38,472 nucleotides of DNA from an uncultured Lactobacillus sp. (GCA_945873395.1 CAMCCW010000003.1:1-38472), one strand, 5' to 3'. Counted from the first letter of the stretch, positions 1 through 9,885 are shown. Translations and numbers: made by a program. Notes: a model not told the origin generated them from the sequence alone.

Positions 1-1
1 A

Positions 2-121
2 TATAAAAAAATGAGTCCAGAATAGTAGTATGACCAAGTAACTAAGCAATCTAAGCAGGACGACTGGGAAGGGATTAAGAAGTTTACGGCCGTATTACCT
101 GTTGTGAAAGATAAGGAATGA
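2..121 (+). pseudogene. Possible 3' remnant of a decayed gene
   Basis: The frame starting at base 2 reads YKKMSPE**YDQVTKQSKQDDWEGIKKFTAVLPVVKDKE*. It is protein-like on both sides of two adjacent TAG codons (23-28). The 5' part lies outside the window. Confidence 0.3.
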
Positions 122-530
122 GTTCGGATGTTTATCTTGACGATTTAAGTATGACTAATCAACTTAACTAAAAGAATCGCTTAGATAACTGCCCAGTAGA
201 ACACAGACTTTTCCAAACCTACGCTGGAATAAGATTATACTCAGGAATGTCATAGTTGTTTATTATGAAGTGTAATTCAGGCCATAAAAATCATTTTTGA
301 TAATTTTAGAAGTAAGATTTTCCGTAAATCGTTTGACCATAATTAAATATGATTAGATCATCATATGTTAATTAAAGAAACAAATTTTATCTATTGATAA
401 AGAAGCATTACTGATGAATAATAGTAAATTGTAGAATAAATAATCCAAATGCCATGATAGCAAGCTTTGCAAATCTTGCTGTTTACTAAAAAAGCCTTTT
501 CAAATTAACGATAGGATGAATAAATTCATC

Positions 531-574
531 CACAACATATAGGGGTCAAAATGTCAATACTTTCTATAGGTAGT
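531..574 (+). promoter_or_regulatory. Two candidate NrdR-box-like sites upstream of nrdD
   Basis: CACAACATATAGGG (531-544) and TACTTTCTATAGGT (558-571) resemble the NrdR box (acaCwATATAtwGtgt). They lie upstream of an RNR operon, but the spacing (27 bp) is not the usual ~31 bp. Confidence 0.35.
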
Positions 575-620
575 ATTTTGCGCTATGATAAGCACCGTTA
601 ACTTGAGAGGTGGAATTTGT

Positions 621-2855
621 ATGAAGGTACAAATAATTAATGAAAAAGACTTGAACAACCTGACCAACTTGAAGGTTGTTAAACGTGATGGAACGGTAAC
701 TGACTTTTATGCTTACAAGATTGAATTAGTACTAAAGGAATTGCATGCTGACGAAGCAACGCGGCAGATGGTGGCGTTGACGCTTGTTGATGCGCTAGAT
801 AATGAATCAACTGTTGATGCTTCGCGGATTGCCGAATTGTTTGTGGCTGGTCTTAAGAAGGCTGACCACCCAGAATTAGCTAAGATCTACCAGGACTACC
901 GGCGGCGTGATGAAGAGGCCTTTGCGGAAGCTACTAATCCGCAACACAAGCTGGAACAGCTCTTTGACCGGAATTCTCGTGTTGTTCATGAAAATGCCAA
1001 TAAGGATAGTAAGGTCTTCAATACCCAACGGGACCTTGAAGCGGGGGTTGTTAGCCGGGCCCTTGGTTTACGGATGCTTCCAGGTATCGTTGCTAAGGCG
1101 CATCTTCGTGGTGATATTCACTGGCATGACCTTGACTATTCACCAGTTACTCCAGAGACCAATTGTTGTCTGATCGACTTCGATGAGATGTTCAAGCATG
1201 GCTTTAAGATCGGAAATGCCTGGGTATCTTCACCACGGTCAATTCAGACCGCCACAGCCCAGATGTCCCAAATCATCGCTAACGTGGCTTCTCTACAGTA
1301 TGGTGGTTGCTCAGCTAACCGGATTGACCAATTGCTAGAACCATATGCTAAGCTGAACTACGAGAAGCACATGAAGGATGCTGAAAAATGGATTGCTCCG
1401 GATAAGCGGGAAGACTTTGCCCGGGCCAAGACCAAGAAGGATATCTATGATGCCATGCAGGCCCTGGAATATGAGATCAACACCCTCTATTCCAGTCAGG
1501 GTCAAACCCCATTCACAACCATTAACTTCGGTTTGGGAACCAGCTGGATTGCGCGGGAAATTCAACGGGCCATTCTCCAGATCCGGATCAAAGGTCTGGG
1601 TAAGGAACACCGGACTGCGATCTTCCCTAAGCTGATCTTTACCCTCAAGCGGGGGCTAAACCTCAACCCTGGTGATCCTAACTATGATATCAAGCAACTG
1701 GCCCTGGAGTGCTCCACCAAGCGGATGTACCCAGACCTGTTGATGTACGACAAGATCAAGGATATTACGGGAAGTTTCAAGACGCCAATGGGCTGCCGTT
1801 CCTTCCTGCAAGGATGGAAGGATCCTGAGACCGGTAAGGAAGTCAACTCTGGACGGATGAATCTCGGGGTAGTGACGGTCAATCTGCCACGGATCGCTCT
1901 GGAAGCTCACGGGGATAAGCAGCTCTTCTGGCAGATCTTCAAGGAAAAGATGCACATCTGCAAGATTGCCCTGGATTACCGGATCAAGCGGACCAAGGAA
2001 GCCAAGCCGGAAAACGCTCCTCTTCTTTATATGTATGGGGCATTCGGTAAGCGGCTGAAGAAGACTGACAGCGTTGATGAGGTCTTCAAGAACAGCCGGG
2101 CCACAGTTTCTCTGGGCTACATCGGTCTCTACGAAGTCTGCACGACCTTCTACGGGCCAAATTGGGAACACAATAAGGAAGCCCATGACTTCGCTGTTTC
2201 CATCACCAAGGCTATGCACGACCTCTGTGCTAAGTGGGAAGATGAGGAAGGCTACCACTTTAGTCTTTACTCCACGCCAGCCGAATCGCTGACGGATACT
2301 TTCTGCCAGGATGATATCAAGAAATTTGGCCGGATTGAAAACATTACGGACAAGGAATACTACACGAACAGTTTCCACTATGATGTTCGGAAGCACCCAA
2401 CCCCGTTTGAAAAGCTCTCCTTTGAAGAGGACTTCCCTTACCAGGCGGCTGGTGGCTTCATCCACTACTGTGAATATCCGAACCTGCGCCAGAATCCTAA
2501 GGCCCTGGAGGCAGTTTGGGACTGGGCCTACGATCACGTTGGCTACCTCGGTACCAACACTGCCATTGACCAATGCTTCAAGTGTGGCTTCAAGGGTGAA
2601 TTCGAGGCCACTGCTCGCGGCTTCAAGTGCCCACAGTGCGGCAACCATGATCCAGCAACCTGTGATGTGGTTAAGCGGACCTGTGGCTACCTCGGTAACC
2701 CACAACAACGGCCAATGGTTCACGGTCGGCATGAAGAAATCATTCACCGGGTTAAGCACATGAATCCAGGGATGATCGCTAACGCTGCCGAATTTGAAAA
2801 GAACCGGCAGATGGATGCGAAGGCCCACGCCAACATCACTGGTGACCAAATTTAA
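621..2855 (+). CDS. nrdD: Anaerobic ribonucleoside-triphosphate reductase
   Basis: 744-aa protein from ATG 621 (RBS gagagg). Contains the C-terminal Zn site CFKCGF...CPQCG and the glycyl-radical motif RTCGYLG. Confidence 0.96.
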   Translation: MKVQIINEKDLNNLTNLKVVKRDGTVTDFYAYKIELVLKELHADEATRQMVALTLVDALDNESTVDASRIAELFVAGLKKADHPELAKIYQDYRRRDEEAFAEATNPQHKLEQLFDRNSRVVHENANKDSKVFNTQRDLEAGVVSRALGLRMLPGIVAKAHLRGDIHWHDLDYSPVTPETNCCLIDFDEMFKHGFKIGNAWVSSPRSIQTATAQMSQIIANVASLQYGGCSANRIDQLLEPYAKLNYEKHMKDAEKWIAPDKREDFARAKTKKDIYDAMQALEYEINTLYSSQGQTPFTTINFGLGTSWIAREIQRAILQIRIKGLGKEHRTAIFPKLIFTLKRGLNLNPGDPNYDIKQLALECSTKRMYPDLLMYDKIKDITGSFKTPMGCRSFLQGWKDPETGKEVNSGRMNLGVVTVNLPRIALEAHGDKQLFWQIFKEKMHICKIALDYRIKRTKEAKPENAPLLYMYGAFGKRLKKTDSVDEVFKNSRATVSLGYIGLYEVCTTFYGPNWEHNKEAHDFAVSITKAMHDLCAKWEDEEGYHFSLYSTPAESLTDTFCQDDIKKFGRIENITDKEYYTNSFHYDVRKHPTPFEKLSFEEDFPYQAAGGFIHYCEYPNLRQNPKALEAVWDWAYDHVGYLGTNTAIDQCFKCGFKGEFEATARGFKCPQCGNHDPATCDVVKRTCGYLGNPQQRPMVHGRHEEIIHRVKHMNPGMIANAAEFEKNRQMDAKAHANITGDQI

Positions 2856-2862
2856 CGATGAT

Positions 2863-2892
2863 AAAGGGACCGCCACCACTACGGTCCTTTTT
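2863..2892 (+). terminator. Rho-independent terminator or attenuator between nrdD and nrdG
   Basis: GGACCG...CGGTCC stem followed by TTTTT. The nrdG RBS (aggagg) follows immediately. Confidence 0.7.
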
Positions 2893-2913
2893 ATATAGGA
2901 GGAAAAGAGAAAG

Positions 2914-3501
2914 ATGCCAAAAGAACGAGCAACTCGATTGCCAAATAATCCTAAACCTAAGGAATGGCTGGCTAAGGACCATTCACTGCAATATATTGCG
3001 GACTACAAGCCCTTTAACTTTGTGGATGGGGAGGGGGTCCGGTGCAGTATCTACGTCAGTGGCTGCCTCTTCAACTGTCCCGGCTGCTACAATAAGGCTG
3101 CCCAGAACTTCCACTATGGACAACCATATACAAAAGAGCTAGAAGACCAGATCATGGAGGATCTCTCCCAAAGCTACGTTCAAGGACTGACACTGCTGGG
3201 TGGAGAACCCTTCTTAAATACCCAGGTATGCTTGAAGTTGGTTCATCGCCTGCGTAAGGAATTTGGGCATACAAAGGACATCTGGGTTTGGTCTGGTTAT
3301 ACCTGGGAAGAATTGCAACAGGAGTCGGCTGACAAGCTAGAACTCCTGCATAATCTGGATATTCTGGTTGATGGGCGTTTCCTGTTAGCTAAGAAGGACC
3401 TGACTCTCCAGTTCCGGGGAAGTTCCAACCAACGGATTATCGATGTCCCTAAGTCCCTCGCTGCCGGTAAGGTCGTTATCTGGGACAAGCTTGTTCACTA
3501 G
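2914..3501 (+). CDS. nrdG: Anaerobic RNR activating protein (radical SAM)
   Basis: Radical-SAM CX3CX2C-type motif (CLFNCPGC), GGEPF motif, directly downstream of nrdD. Confidence 0.95.
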   Translation: MPKERATRLPNNPKPKEWLAKDHSLQYIADYKPFNFVDGEGVRCSIYVSGCLFNCPGCYNKAAQNFHYGQPYTKELEDQIMEDLSQSYVQGLTLLGGEPFLNTQVCLKLVHRLRKEFGHTKDIWVWSGYTWEELQQESADKLELLHNLDILVDGRFLLAKKDLTLQFRGSSNQRIIDVPKSLAAGKVVIWDKLVH

Positions 3502-3512
3502 GGGAGAAGAAA

Positions 3513-4457
3513 ATGGCAGATTTAAATAGTGCAATTTGGCAACAGGAGCCTGGCTGGCTACAGAAGAAACGCCAGCTGGCAACGATGTTACGCGCTCGTT
3601 TTCCGCAGCAAGATAACCAGACCGACTGGCTAGGAGCATGGCAAGATGAACAAGCTAAGTCCAGGCACTCGACGGGGTTGATTACCCATAGTGGCGATTA
3701 CATTGCTCAGCCTCTCAGTCAGGCCGTCAATGAATACTCTGAAATGCTACAGGAGAACCTGATGGAGAAGGCGATCTTTTGGCAGGATGGTCAGTTAAAT
3801 GCTGCCCATCTTGCTAGGATTGATAGTGGCCAGTTCATCTATGTGCCAAATGAAACTACGCTGACGGTTCCCATTGCGTTCGCGCCGACCCTGGATGGGG
3901 AGAATCCCCATAATGTGATTATTGTGGGTGCTGGTAGTCGGGTAACGATCCAGGAGACCACTCAAATAACAAATACCGGAGCAGTGTATGCTGGAACTGA
4001 ACTTCTGGTGGGGAACGGCGCAACGGTTACTTATCGTCAATTTAACCATTTCGCAGGCAAGCGCGCCCTACAGGCGGTCCATATTTACCAGGCGCAAGGG
4101 TCACAGGTTCACCTCGAGTATGGTCAGGCGAGTGCGACGGACCTGACGACGAGTCTGTACAGCTTTCTTGATGGTCGGCAGACCCAGTGGACAGCCGATG
4201 TTGCCTTAAGGGTACCAGGAGAAGCCCACTACGAATGCCGGCCGGTCCTTGATGGTTACGGACAAGGAACCGCTGGCCATCTCCACCTCTGGGGGCAATC
4301 AACCACCCCGGCGGACCTTCAGCTTGACCACCTCAAGACTGGCTCTGGGGAACCACTAGCGATTACCGAACAATTGAAACGCTTGGCGCCGGAAAATGCG
4401 ATCGCTGACGCTCTTCCTGCGGCTAGTTGGTTAAAAAATAAGTTTGAGTATGCCTAA
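3513..4457 (+). CDS. SufB/SufD-family Fe-S cluster assembly protein (SufD-like)
   Basis: 314-aa beta-helix-like protein (VGAGSRVTIQETTQ..., LTTSLYSFLDG..., LDHLKTGSGEPLAITEQLKR). Starts 11 nt after nrdG, with an RBS. Confidence 0.75.
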   Translation: MADLNSAIWQQEPGWLQKKRQLATMLRARFPQQDNQTDWLGAWQDEQAKSRHSTGLITHSGDYIAQPLSQAVNEYSEMLQENLMEKAIFWQDGQLNAAHLARIDSGQFIYVPNETTLTVPIAFAPTLDGENPHNVIIVGAGSRVTIQETTQITNTGAVYAGTELLVGNGATVTYRQFNHFAGKRALQAVHIYQAQGSQVHLEYGQASATDLTTSLYSFLDGRQTQWTADVALRVPGEAHYECRPVLDGYGQGTAGHLHLWGQSTTPADLQLDHLKTGSGEPLAITEQLKRLAPENAIADALPAASWLKNKFEYA

Positions 4458-4500
4458 AACATGTTACGTCCTTGTTACAAAGAAGCTATTTTTTCGCTAA

Positions 4501-4546
4501 AAGAAGCCGATTCAATCTTTTAATTGATTAAATCGACTTCTTTTTT
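4501..4546 (+). terminator. Rho-independent terminator
   Basis: AGAAGCCGATT...AAATCGACTTCTTTTTT stem plus T-tract. Confidence 0.75.
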
Positions 4547-4685
4547 GTCACTAATATTACAAATTATCAGAATAAGACGGATAGGGGTAAAAGCCTATCA
4601 TAACAACGTTTAGCATCTTAAAATGAGAAAAAATGGGTGGAATTGTTACAAGTTATTACGTTAATGGGGGAATTTGTTATTCCTG

Positions 4686-4718
4686 AGTAACTCGCCTGTA
4701 ATTTACGGAGTGTATAGT
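4686..4718 (+). promoter_or_regulatory. apf1 promoter with WalR-like direct repeat
   Basis: AGTAAC-N5-TGTAAT (4686-4702), then a 10-bp gap, then TATAGT (4713-4718). Confidence 0.45.
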
Positions 4719-4811
4719 ATAAACCGTTGATTGATATGAGCGATCAACATTCCAACAAAGATAATAAAAATTAAAAACTAATAGAACTAAAAAGGATGGG
4801 ATTGAATCTTT

Positions 4812-5564
4812 ATGAAGTTATCTAAACACATCGCTAAAATTACTGCCGCTGTCGCTGGTGCTGTTGCGCTGGGAACTATCGCAACTGCTACTACCGCTAA
4901 CGCCGACTCAATTTACACGGTGCAAAGTGGTGATACTTTATCAGGAATCTCCTACAAGTTCGGTCACGACCTGAGCTTCGTTGATACGCTGGCATCCACT
5001 AACCAAATCGCTAACAAGGACCTGATCTATGTTGGCCAAAAGCTGGTTATCAAGGATAACGGTGAAGTTGCTCCAGCAACCCAAGCAGAAGTTGCTACTC
5101 TTCCTAGTGCAACCCCTGAATCTGCTTCTGCTGCTGAGAACTCAGCCGCTACTAGCCAAGCTGTCGCTAGCCAAGCAACTAGTGCTGCTAGTCAATCTGC
5201 TACTACTCAAGCAACGGTTGCTGCTACTAGTGCTACCCAAGCACAACCTTCAGCTGCACAAACTGCAACTACGACTACCCAGGTACGGACTGCCGCTGCT
5301 ACCAACACTGCCAATGTAAACTACACTTCCAGCGTTTCCGGTAACGATGCTGCTGCTAAGGCATGGATCGCTGCTCGTGAATCTGGTGGTAGCTACACTG
5401 CCCGGAACGGTCAATACGTTGGTAAGTACCAATTATCTGCATCTTACCTGAACGGTGACTACTCCGCTGCTAACCAAGAACGGGTTGCTGACCAATACGT
5501 TGCCAGCCGTTACGGTTCTTGGTCTGGTGCCCAAGCCTTCTGGCAATCACATGGTTGGTACTAA
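4812..5564 (+). CDS. apf1: LysM-domain aggregation-promoting factor / lysozyme-like cell-surface protein
   Basis: Signal peptide, LysM ([22 protein letters not shown]), A/T/S/Q-rich linker, C-terminal [12 protein letters not shown]...[17 protein letters not shown]. Confidence 0.9.
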   Translation: MKLSKHIAKITAAVAGAVALGTIATATTANADSIYTVQSGDTLSGISYKFGHDLSFVDTLASTNQIANKDLIYVGQKLVIKDNGEVAPATQAEVATLPSATPESASAAENSAATSQAVASQATSAASQSATTQATVAATSATQAQPSAAQTATTTTQVRTAAATNTANVNYTSSVSGNDAAAKAWIAARESGGSYTARNGQYVGKYQLSASYLNGDYSAANQERVADQYVASRYGSWSGAQAFWQSHGWY

Positions 5565-5589
5565 AATCAACTTTAATAACTAAATTTCA

Positions 5590-5626
5590 AAGAATCATGG
5601 TGGATTACCGCCATGGTTCTTTTTTG
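5590..5626 (+). terminator. Rho-independent terminator
   Basis: AAGAATCATGG...CCATGGTTCTTTTTT. Confidence 0.85.
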
Positions 5627-5737
5627 CTATAGTCCTTACCAATTAGTAAGTTACTTACAATAAAGTGGCTACTTGTTGACTGCCTTGTACTAATTTATAG
5701 TAGATAGTGAAGAAATAAACAAAAGGAGTGCATGACT

Positions 5738-6991
5738 ATGGCTAATCTAAATGACACATTGACGTTCCGGCACGGGGCAACGGTGGCAAACCGCTTTGTT
5801 CAGCCACCAATGCTGACCAACAGTGGTGAGGATGGTTACGCAACAACGGATACCATCAACTACTATAACGCTCACGCCAAGTCTGGTGGACTGATTATTA
5901 CGGAGTACATGTACGTTACCGAGAACGGTGGCCCAGCCCTGACTTGGAAGCGGGGTCGCGAACAGCTGGCGGTCTACGATGACAAGTTCATTCCCCAGCT
6001 CAAGAAGGTTGCCCAGGCGATGAAGCACGATGGCAATAAGGCGATTATGCAGATTGCCCACACTGGTCGTGAGGCCAATTACCGGGCGATGGAGGGCAAG
6101 AAGGTCTACGCTCCAACCGGCCTTGAGGATGGCATGGACTTCCCATTCCTACCATACAAGGTGCATTCACTGTCCGATGATCAGATCAAGGAGATCATTG
6201 CCGGATTTGGCCAGGCTACGAAGCGGGCAATTGCGGCTGGTTTTGATGGTGTTGAGATCCACGGTGCTAACCATTACCTGATTCAGCAGTTTGTTTCGGC
6301 TTACTCCAACCGGCGGACTGACCACTGGGGCGGTTCCGTTGAGAAGCGGATGAACTTCCCATTGGCAGTGGTCAAAGCGGTGATGGATGTTGTTAAGAAG
6401 GAAGCACCAAAGGACTTTATTGTCGGCTACCGGATTTCTCCGGAAGAGATCCATGGAAAAAACGTCGGTTACACCTGGCATGAATCCACGCACCTGATCG
6501 ATACGATCACCAAGAACTACGACTTAGACTACATTCACCTCTCCATGCCGCATTACAATGCCAAGCCAGGAGATGTTATGCTTCTCGATACTGATAAGGC
6601 GGATGCTAGCTTCAAGGATTCTCAGAAGCCATTTGCCACGCTCTTCAAGCCATACTTGAACGGTGCCAAGGAAATTATCGTCGGCGGCATCAACAACCGT
6701 GCAAAGGCAGAGGATGCCTTGTCCTTAGCTGACCTGGTTGCCGTCGGACGGGAAACCATCATTGATCCACTCTTTGCTGAGAAGATTCTGAACGGTGAGG
6801 ATGACCAGGTTATTGATGAGATCACCGTTGATCAGGTTAAGAAGAACCATATGACCCAAGGACTGATTGATACTTATTCTGGTCCAGCCGCAGGGATTCC
6901 ACTTCCCGGTGCAGAGAACATTAAGTCCTTGCATCAGGGCTTCGGTGGCTGGAGCGAAATGAAGTACCCTAAGAATGACGAGACTAAGTAG
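5738..6991 (+). CDS. NADH:flavin oxidoreductase / Old Yellow Enzyme family
   Basis: (beta/alpha)8 OYE motifs: HGANHYLIQQFVSAYSNRRTDHWGGSVEKRM and VGGINNRAKAEDAL...VAVGRETIIDP. The alternative start is 5732. Confidence 0.92.
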   Translation: MANLNDTLTFRHGATVANRFVQPPMLTNSGEDGYATTDTINYYNAHAKSGGLIITEYMYVTENGGPALTWKRGREQLAVYDDKFIPQLKKVAQAMKHDGNKAIMQIAHTGREANYRAMEGKKVYAPTGLEDGMDFPFLPYKVHSLSDDQIKEIIAGFGQATKRAIAAGFDGVEIHGANHYLIQQFVSAYSNRRTDHWGGSVEKRMNFPLAVVKAVMDVVKKEAPKDFIVGYRISPEEIHGKNVGYTWHESTHLIDTITKNYDLDYIHLSMPHYNAKPGDVMLLDTDKADASFKDSQKPFATLFKPYLNGAKEIIVGGINNRAKAEDALSLADLVAVGRETIIDPLFAEKILNGEDDQVIDEITVDQVKKNHMTQGLIDTYSGPAAGIPLPGAENIKSLHQGFGGWSEMKYPKNDETK

Positions 6992-7046
6992 TCCTAATTA
7001 AAACGGATGCCCAGCAGATATTGTATAATGATAGAAACAATATAGA

Positions 7047-7457
7047 ATGGCTGTGTGTGGCATGGAAAAACGAAATTACTTTTTGGGTTGTAACTACATT
7101 ATTGAGATGGTTAGTGGTAAATGGAAACCATCGATTATTTGTTCACTTGGCTTAGCACCTAAGCGTTTTGGAGAACTGCGTCGTTACCTACTGAATCTCT
7201 ATGGAACTGCACCTGCGGAGAAGGTCCTAAGCCAGCAGCTCCATCAACTGATCGATGAACAAATTGTTAAGCGAACCAATTACAGCACCATCCCACCTAA
7301 GGTTGTATACTCACTGACGGATCGGGGAAAGCAACTTAAGGGCCTGCTGATTCAGATGACTGAATTTGCTGAAAGTATCCAAGACGACTCGGTTAGCTTT
7401 GAGTACAGTTCTGCTGTGATGAAGGGAGAAGCCAAGGCCACCCATCAGAAGAAATAA
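7047..7457 (+). CDS. HxlR-family winged-helix transcriptional regulator
   Basis: IIEMVSGKWKPSIICSLGLAPKRFGELRR...VLSQQLHQLIDEQIVKR...YSLTDRGKQL. Confidence 0.9.
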   Translation: MAVCGMEKRNYFLGCNYIIEMVSGKWKPSIICSLGLAPKRFGELRRYLLNLYGTAPAEKVLSQQLHQLIDEQIVKRTNYSTIPPKVVYSLTDRGKQLKGLLIQMTEFAESIQDDSVSFEYSSAVMKGEAKATHQKK

Positions 7458-7471
7458 GATACCTAAAGTAA

Positions 7472-7508
7472 AAGGTAATCAGGAAGGGAAACTTCCTGGT
7501 TGCTTTTT
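7472..7508 (+). terminator. Rho-independent terminator
   Basis: GTAATCAGGAAGggaaaCTTCCTGGTTGCTTTTT. Confidence 0.75.
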
Positions 7509-7607
7509 ACTTTGTGGAAGTATTTGATCAATAATATTGCCCAGCGGGGAGTGAGGCTATATAATCATAGCAATTCAACAGCATGATCATGAGAAAGGGT
7601 GAATGAG

Positions 7608-8126
7608 ATGTTAGATACGGCAATCTTTGCGGGCGGTTGTTTTTGGTGCATGGTTAAGCCATTTGACACCTATCCCGGAATTAAAAAGGTGGAGTCCGGC
7701 TATACCGGCGGCCACGTTGCCAATCCCACCTATGAACAGGTGAAAACAGGAACCACCGGCCATACGGAGGCAGTCCGAATCACCTTCGATCCTGATGTGG
7801 TCTCCTATGCGGACCTGGTGGAGATCTACTGGCACCAGACGGACCCAACCGACGCGATGGGGCAGTTTCAGGACCGGGGCGATAATTACCGACCGGTGAT
7901 CTTCGTCAAAAATGACGAGCAACGACAAATTGCCGAACATTCTAAGCAACGACTGGCAGCTAGTGGGCAGTTCGATCAGCCGATCGTCACCCAGATTGAA
8001 GATGCTCAGCCCTTCTACCTAGCAGAAGATTATCATCAACAATTTTATAAGAAAAACCCGGCGCGATTTGCAATGGAAGAAGCAGGTGGTCGTGAGCAAT
8101 TCAAGCGCGACCATTGGCAGAAATAA
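7608..8126 (+). CDS. msrA: Peptide-methionine (S)-S-oxide reductase
   Basis: GGCFWC active site; [39 protein letters not shown]. Confidence 0.97.
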   Translation: MLDTAIFAGGCFWCMVKPFDTYPGIKKVESGYTGGHVANPTYEQVKTGTTGHTEAVRITFDPDVVSYADLVEIYWHQTDPTDAMGQFQDRGDNYRPVIFVKNDEQRQIAEHSKQRLAASGQFDQPIVTQIEDAQPFYLAEDYHQQFYKKNPARFAMEEAGGREQFKRDHWQK

Positions 8127-8127
8127 A

Positions 8128-8164
8128 AAATCCCTGGACCATCATTTTGGTGATCCAGGGATTT
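8128..8164. terminator. Bidirectional terminator between convergent genes
   Basis: AAATCCCTGGA...TCCAGGGATTT, with A/T tracts on both sides. Confidence 0.8.
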
Positions 8165-8178
8165 CACTATTTTAAATA

Positions 8179-9885
8179 CTAGTTGTTCATCAGAACATCA
8201 AGCAGTTCTTGAGCGGATTCCTTGAGGGCATCCTTGGACTTATCGTTGCCCAGGTGAGTGTAAATTTCACCGACGTAAACGCCGTCGTTAAAGAGGTTGT
8301 TGAAGACCTTGTCAATAATTGGCTGGGTCTTCTCTTGCTCTTGAACGGGGCCGAATGGGTTGGCAAAGAAGGTGGAACTCATACCGACCTCATCAGTAGT
8401 ACCTAAGGCCTTCCGCTTACCAGCGATGAAGACCTTCTTAGCATCTTCTTCAGTGTCGAAGCGGTGAATTCCAACTTCATCACTGTAGTTGTTAGCGTAG
8501 AGCCACATGTCAACAGGATGGTGTTCGACAACGTGCTCGTAGGTGTCAGCTGGGATGATAACCCGGGCGTTTTGCCGTTCAGGATTGAGGTAGACACCAC
8601 GGTCCATGTTGTTAAAGGCGACCGCACTAGATAGATCATCGAGCCGGACGAAGGCACCAGTTTCGGTCCCTTGGGCGTAGAGCTTGCCGTCGTCACCGAT
8701 GGTAAAGCTTCCCATGTCATCGAAGATCGTTTCCATGTCGACAATCTTGTCATCGGCGATTTCCTGTAATGCTTCAATTGATTCGGACTTCCCGGCACCG
8801 GAGTCACCGAAGAAGACGACATTCTTTTCCTTACCATTAGTGAAGCGGATCTTCAGCATGGAGCCGTGAATTGGCAGACGGCCGTTGTTGATCTGGTGCA
8901 GGTTGTGCAGGGTCAGGCACATCTTCTTCATGTAACCGAAGTAAGTGGTCTTGTCTGTGTATGGTACTTCACCGACCCAGATCTTGTTCTTCTTGTCGAG
9001 GTAGTAGTGAGAAACCATGCCTTCAGTCTTCTTCAAACCGAAGAGAAGGATCAGGTCAGGCTTTTGACCTTCAACCTCGTCTGGGGATGCCAGTTCAAAC
9101 AGGTTAGAAAGAGCAATCCCGTTGACCAGATAGTCAACATTGAAGTAGATGTAGGCGAGACTCTCACCAATCTTAGCAGGGTAGCAGTACCACTGACCCT
9201 TTTGACCGTGGAAACGCTTGATTGGGTTTTCTTCAACTGCGGAGAAGACCCCTTCACGCTTGTTACTCTTGGTGTGCATCATCATAGGTGGACGAAGCAT
9301 GACCGTGTTGATAAAGTCAATATCACGGAGTTCTTCGTAGCCCTCTGGAATTGGCCAGTCATGTGGTTGGACCAACATGGAAGCGTTAGTAGCAGCGTTG
9401 ACCTGCCGGTAAGTCCGGTTGGTGAACCCTTGCAGCTTCTCTTCGATTACCCGGTAGAGCTTCCGAACAAGCTCGTTCAGGTGGGTATCGATTGACTTGA
9501 ATTCATTACCGGCGATCTTACTGTTGCTGTAGTTAATAACAGAAACCCGCAGCAAGGAACGGTAGAATGAGTAAAGTGCTTCGATACTTGCTAAAATTTC
9601 TTTTGGATCATAGTTATCGTAAGCACTACCGTCGTTGACTAAGATCTTCTTGAGAACTTCGACGTATTCTTCAGGTGTAGCATTATCAAATGCATCATCA
9701 TCATAGTCTGGATTGCGTGAGCCCAGGTAAAGCTTGACGATATCAAGCAGTTCATCACTGTTGATCAATGAGTAGATATCATTATAATAGGCTTCACTAA
9801 GGTTAAGCGTCGCAACGCCCCGGTCAAGGTTGACATAGAGGGCATTGGTTTGAATCTTTTGACTGTTTTCCGTCATCTGTACCAT
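8179..9885 (-). CDS. P-loop protein of the PEPCK/HPr-kinase-like superfamily, function uncertain
   Basis: Central RLPIHGSMLKIRF...VVFFGDSGAGKSESIEAL. The long N-terminal half shows no family motif I recognise. Confidence 0.7.
   Translation of the reverse strand: MVQMTENSQKIQTNALYVNLDRGVATLNLSEAYYNDIYSLINSDELLDIVKLYLGSRNPDYDDDAFDNATPEEYVEVLKKILVNDGSAYDNYDPKEILASIEALYSFYRSLLRVSVINYSNSKIAGNEFKSIDTHLNELVRKLYRVIEEKLQGFTNRTYRQVNAATNASMLVQPHDWPIPEGYEELRDIDFINTVMLRPPMMMHTKSNKREGVFSAVEENPIKRFHGQKGQWYCYPAKIGESLAYIYFNVDYLVNGIALSNLFELASPDEVEGQKPDLILLFGLKKTEGMVSHYYLDKKNKIWVGEVPYTDKTTYFGYMKKMCLTLHNLHQINNGRLPIHGSMLKIRFTNGKEKNVVFFGDSGAGKSESIEALQEIADDKIVDMETIFDDMGSFTIGDDGKLYAQGTETGAFVRLDDLSSAVAFNNMDRGVYLNPERQNARVIIPADTYEHVVEHHPVDMWLYANNYSDEVGIHRFDTEEDAKKVFIAGKRKALGTTDEVGMSSTFFANPFGPVQEQEKTQPIIDKVFNNLFNDGVYVGEIYTHLGNDKSKDALKESAQELLDVLMNN

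Noticed and set aside
1656-2879. 407-aa ORF on the minus strand
   Set aside because: Fully antisense to nrdD, whose + frame carries all expected motifs. A product of codon bias in a GC-balanced gene.
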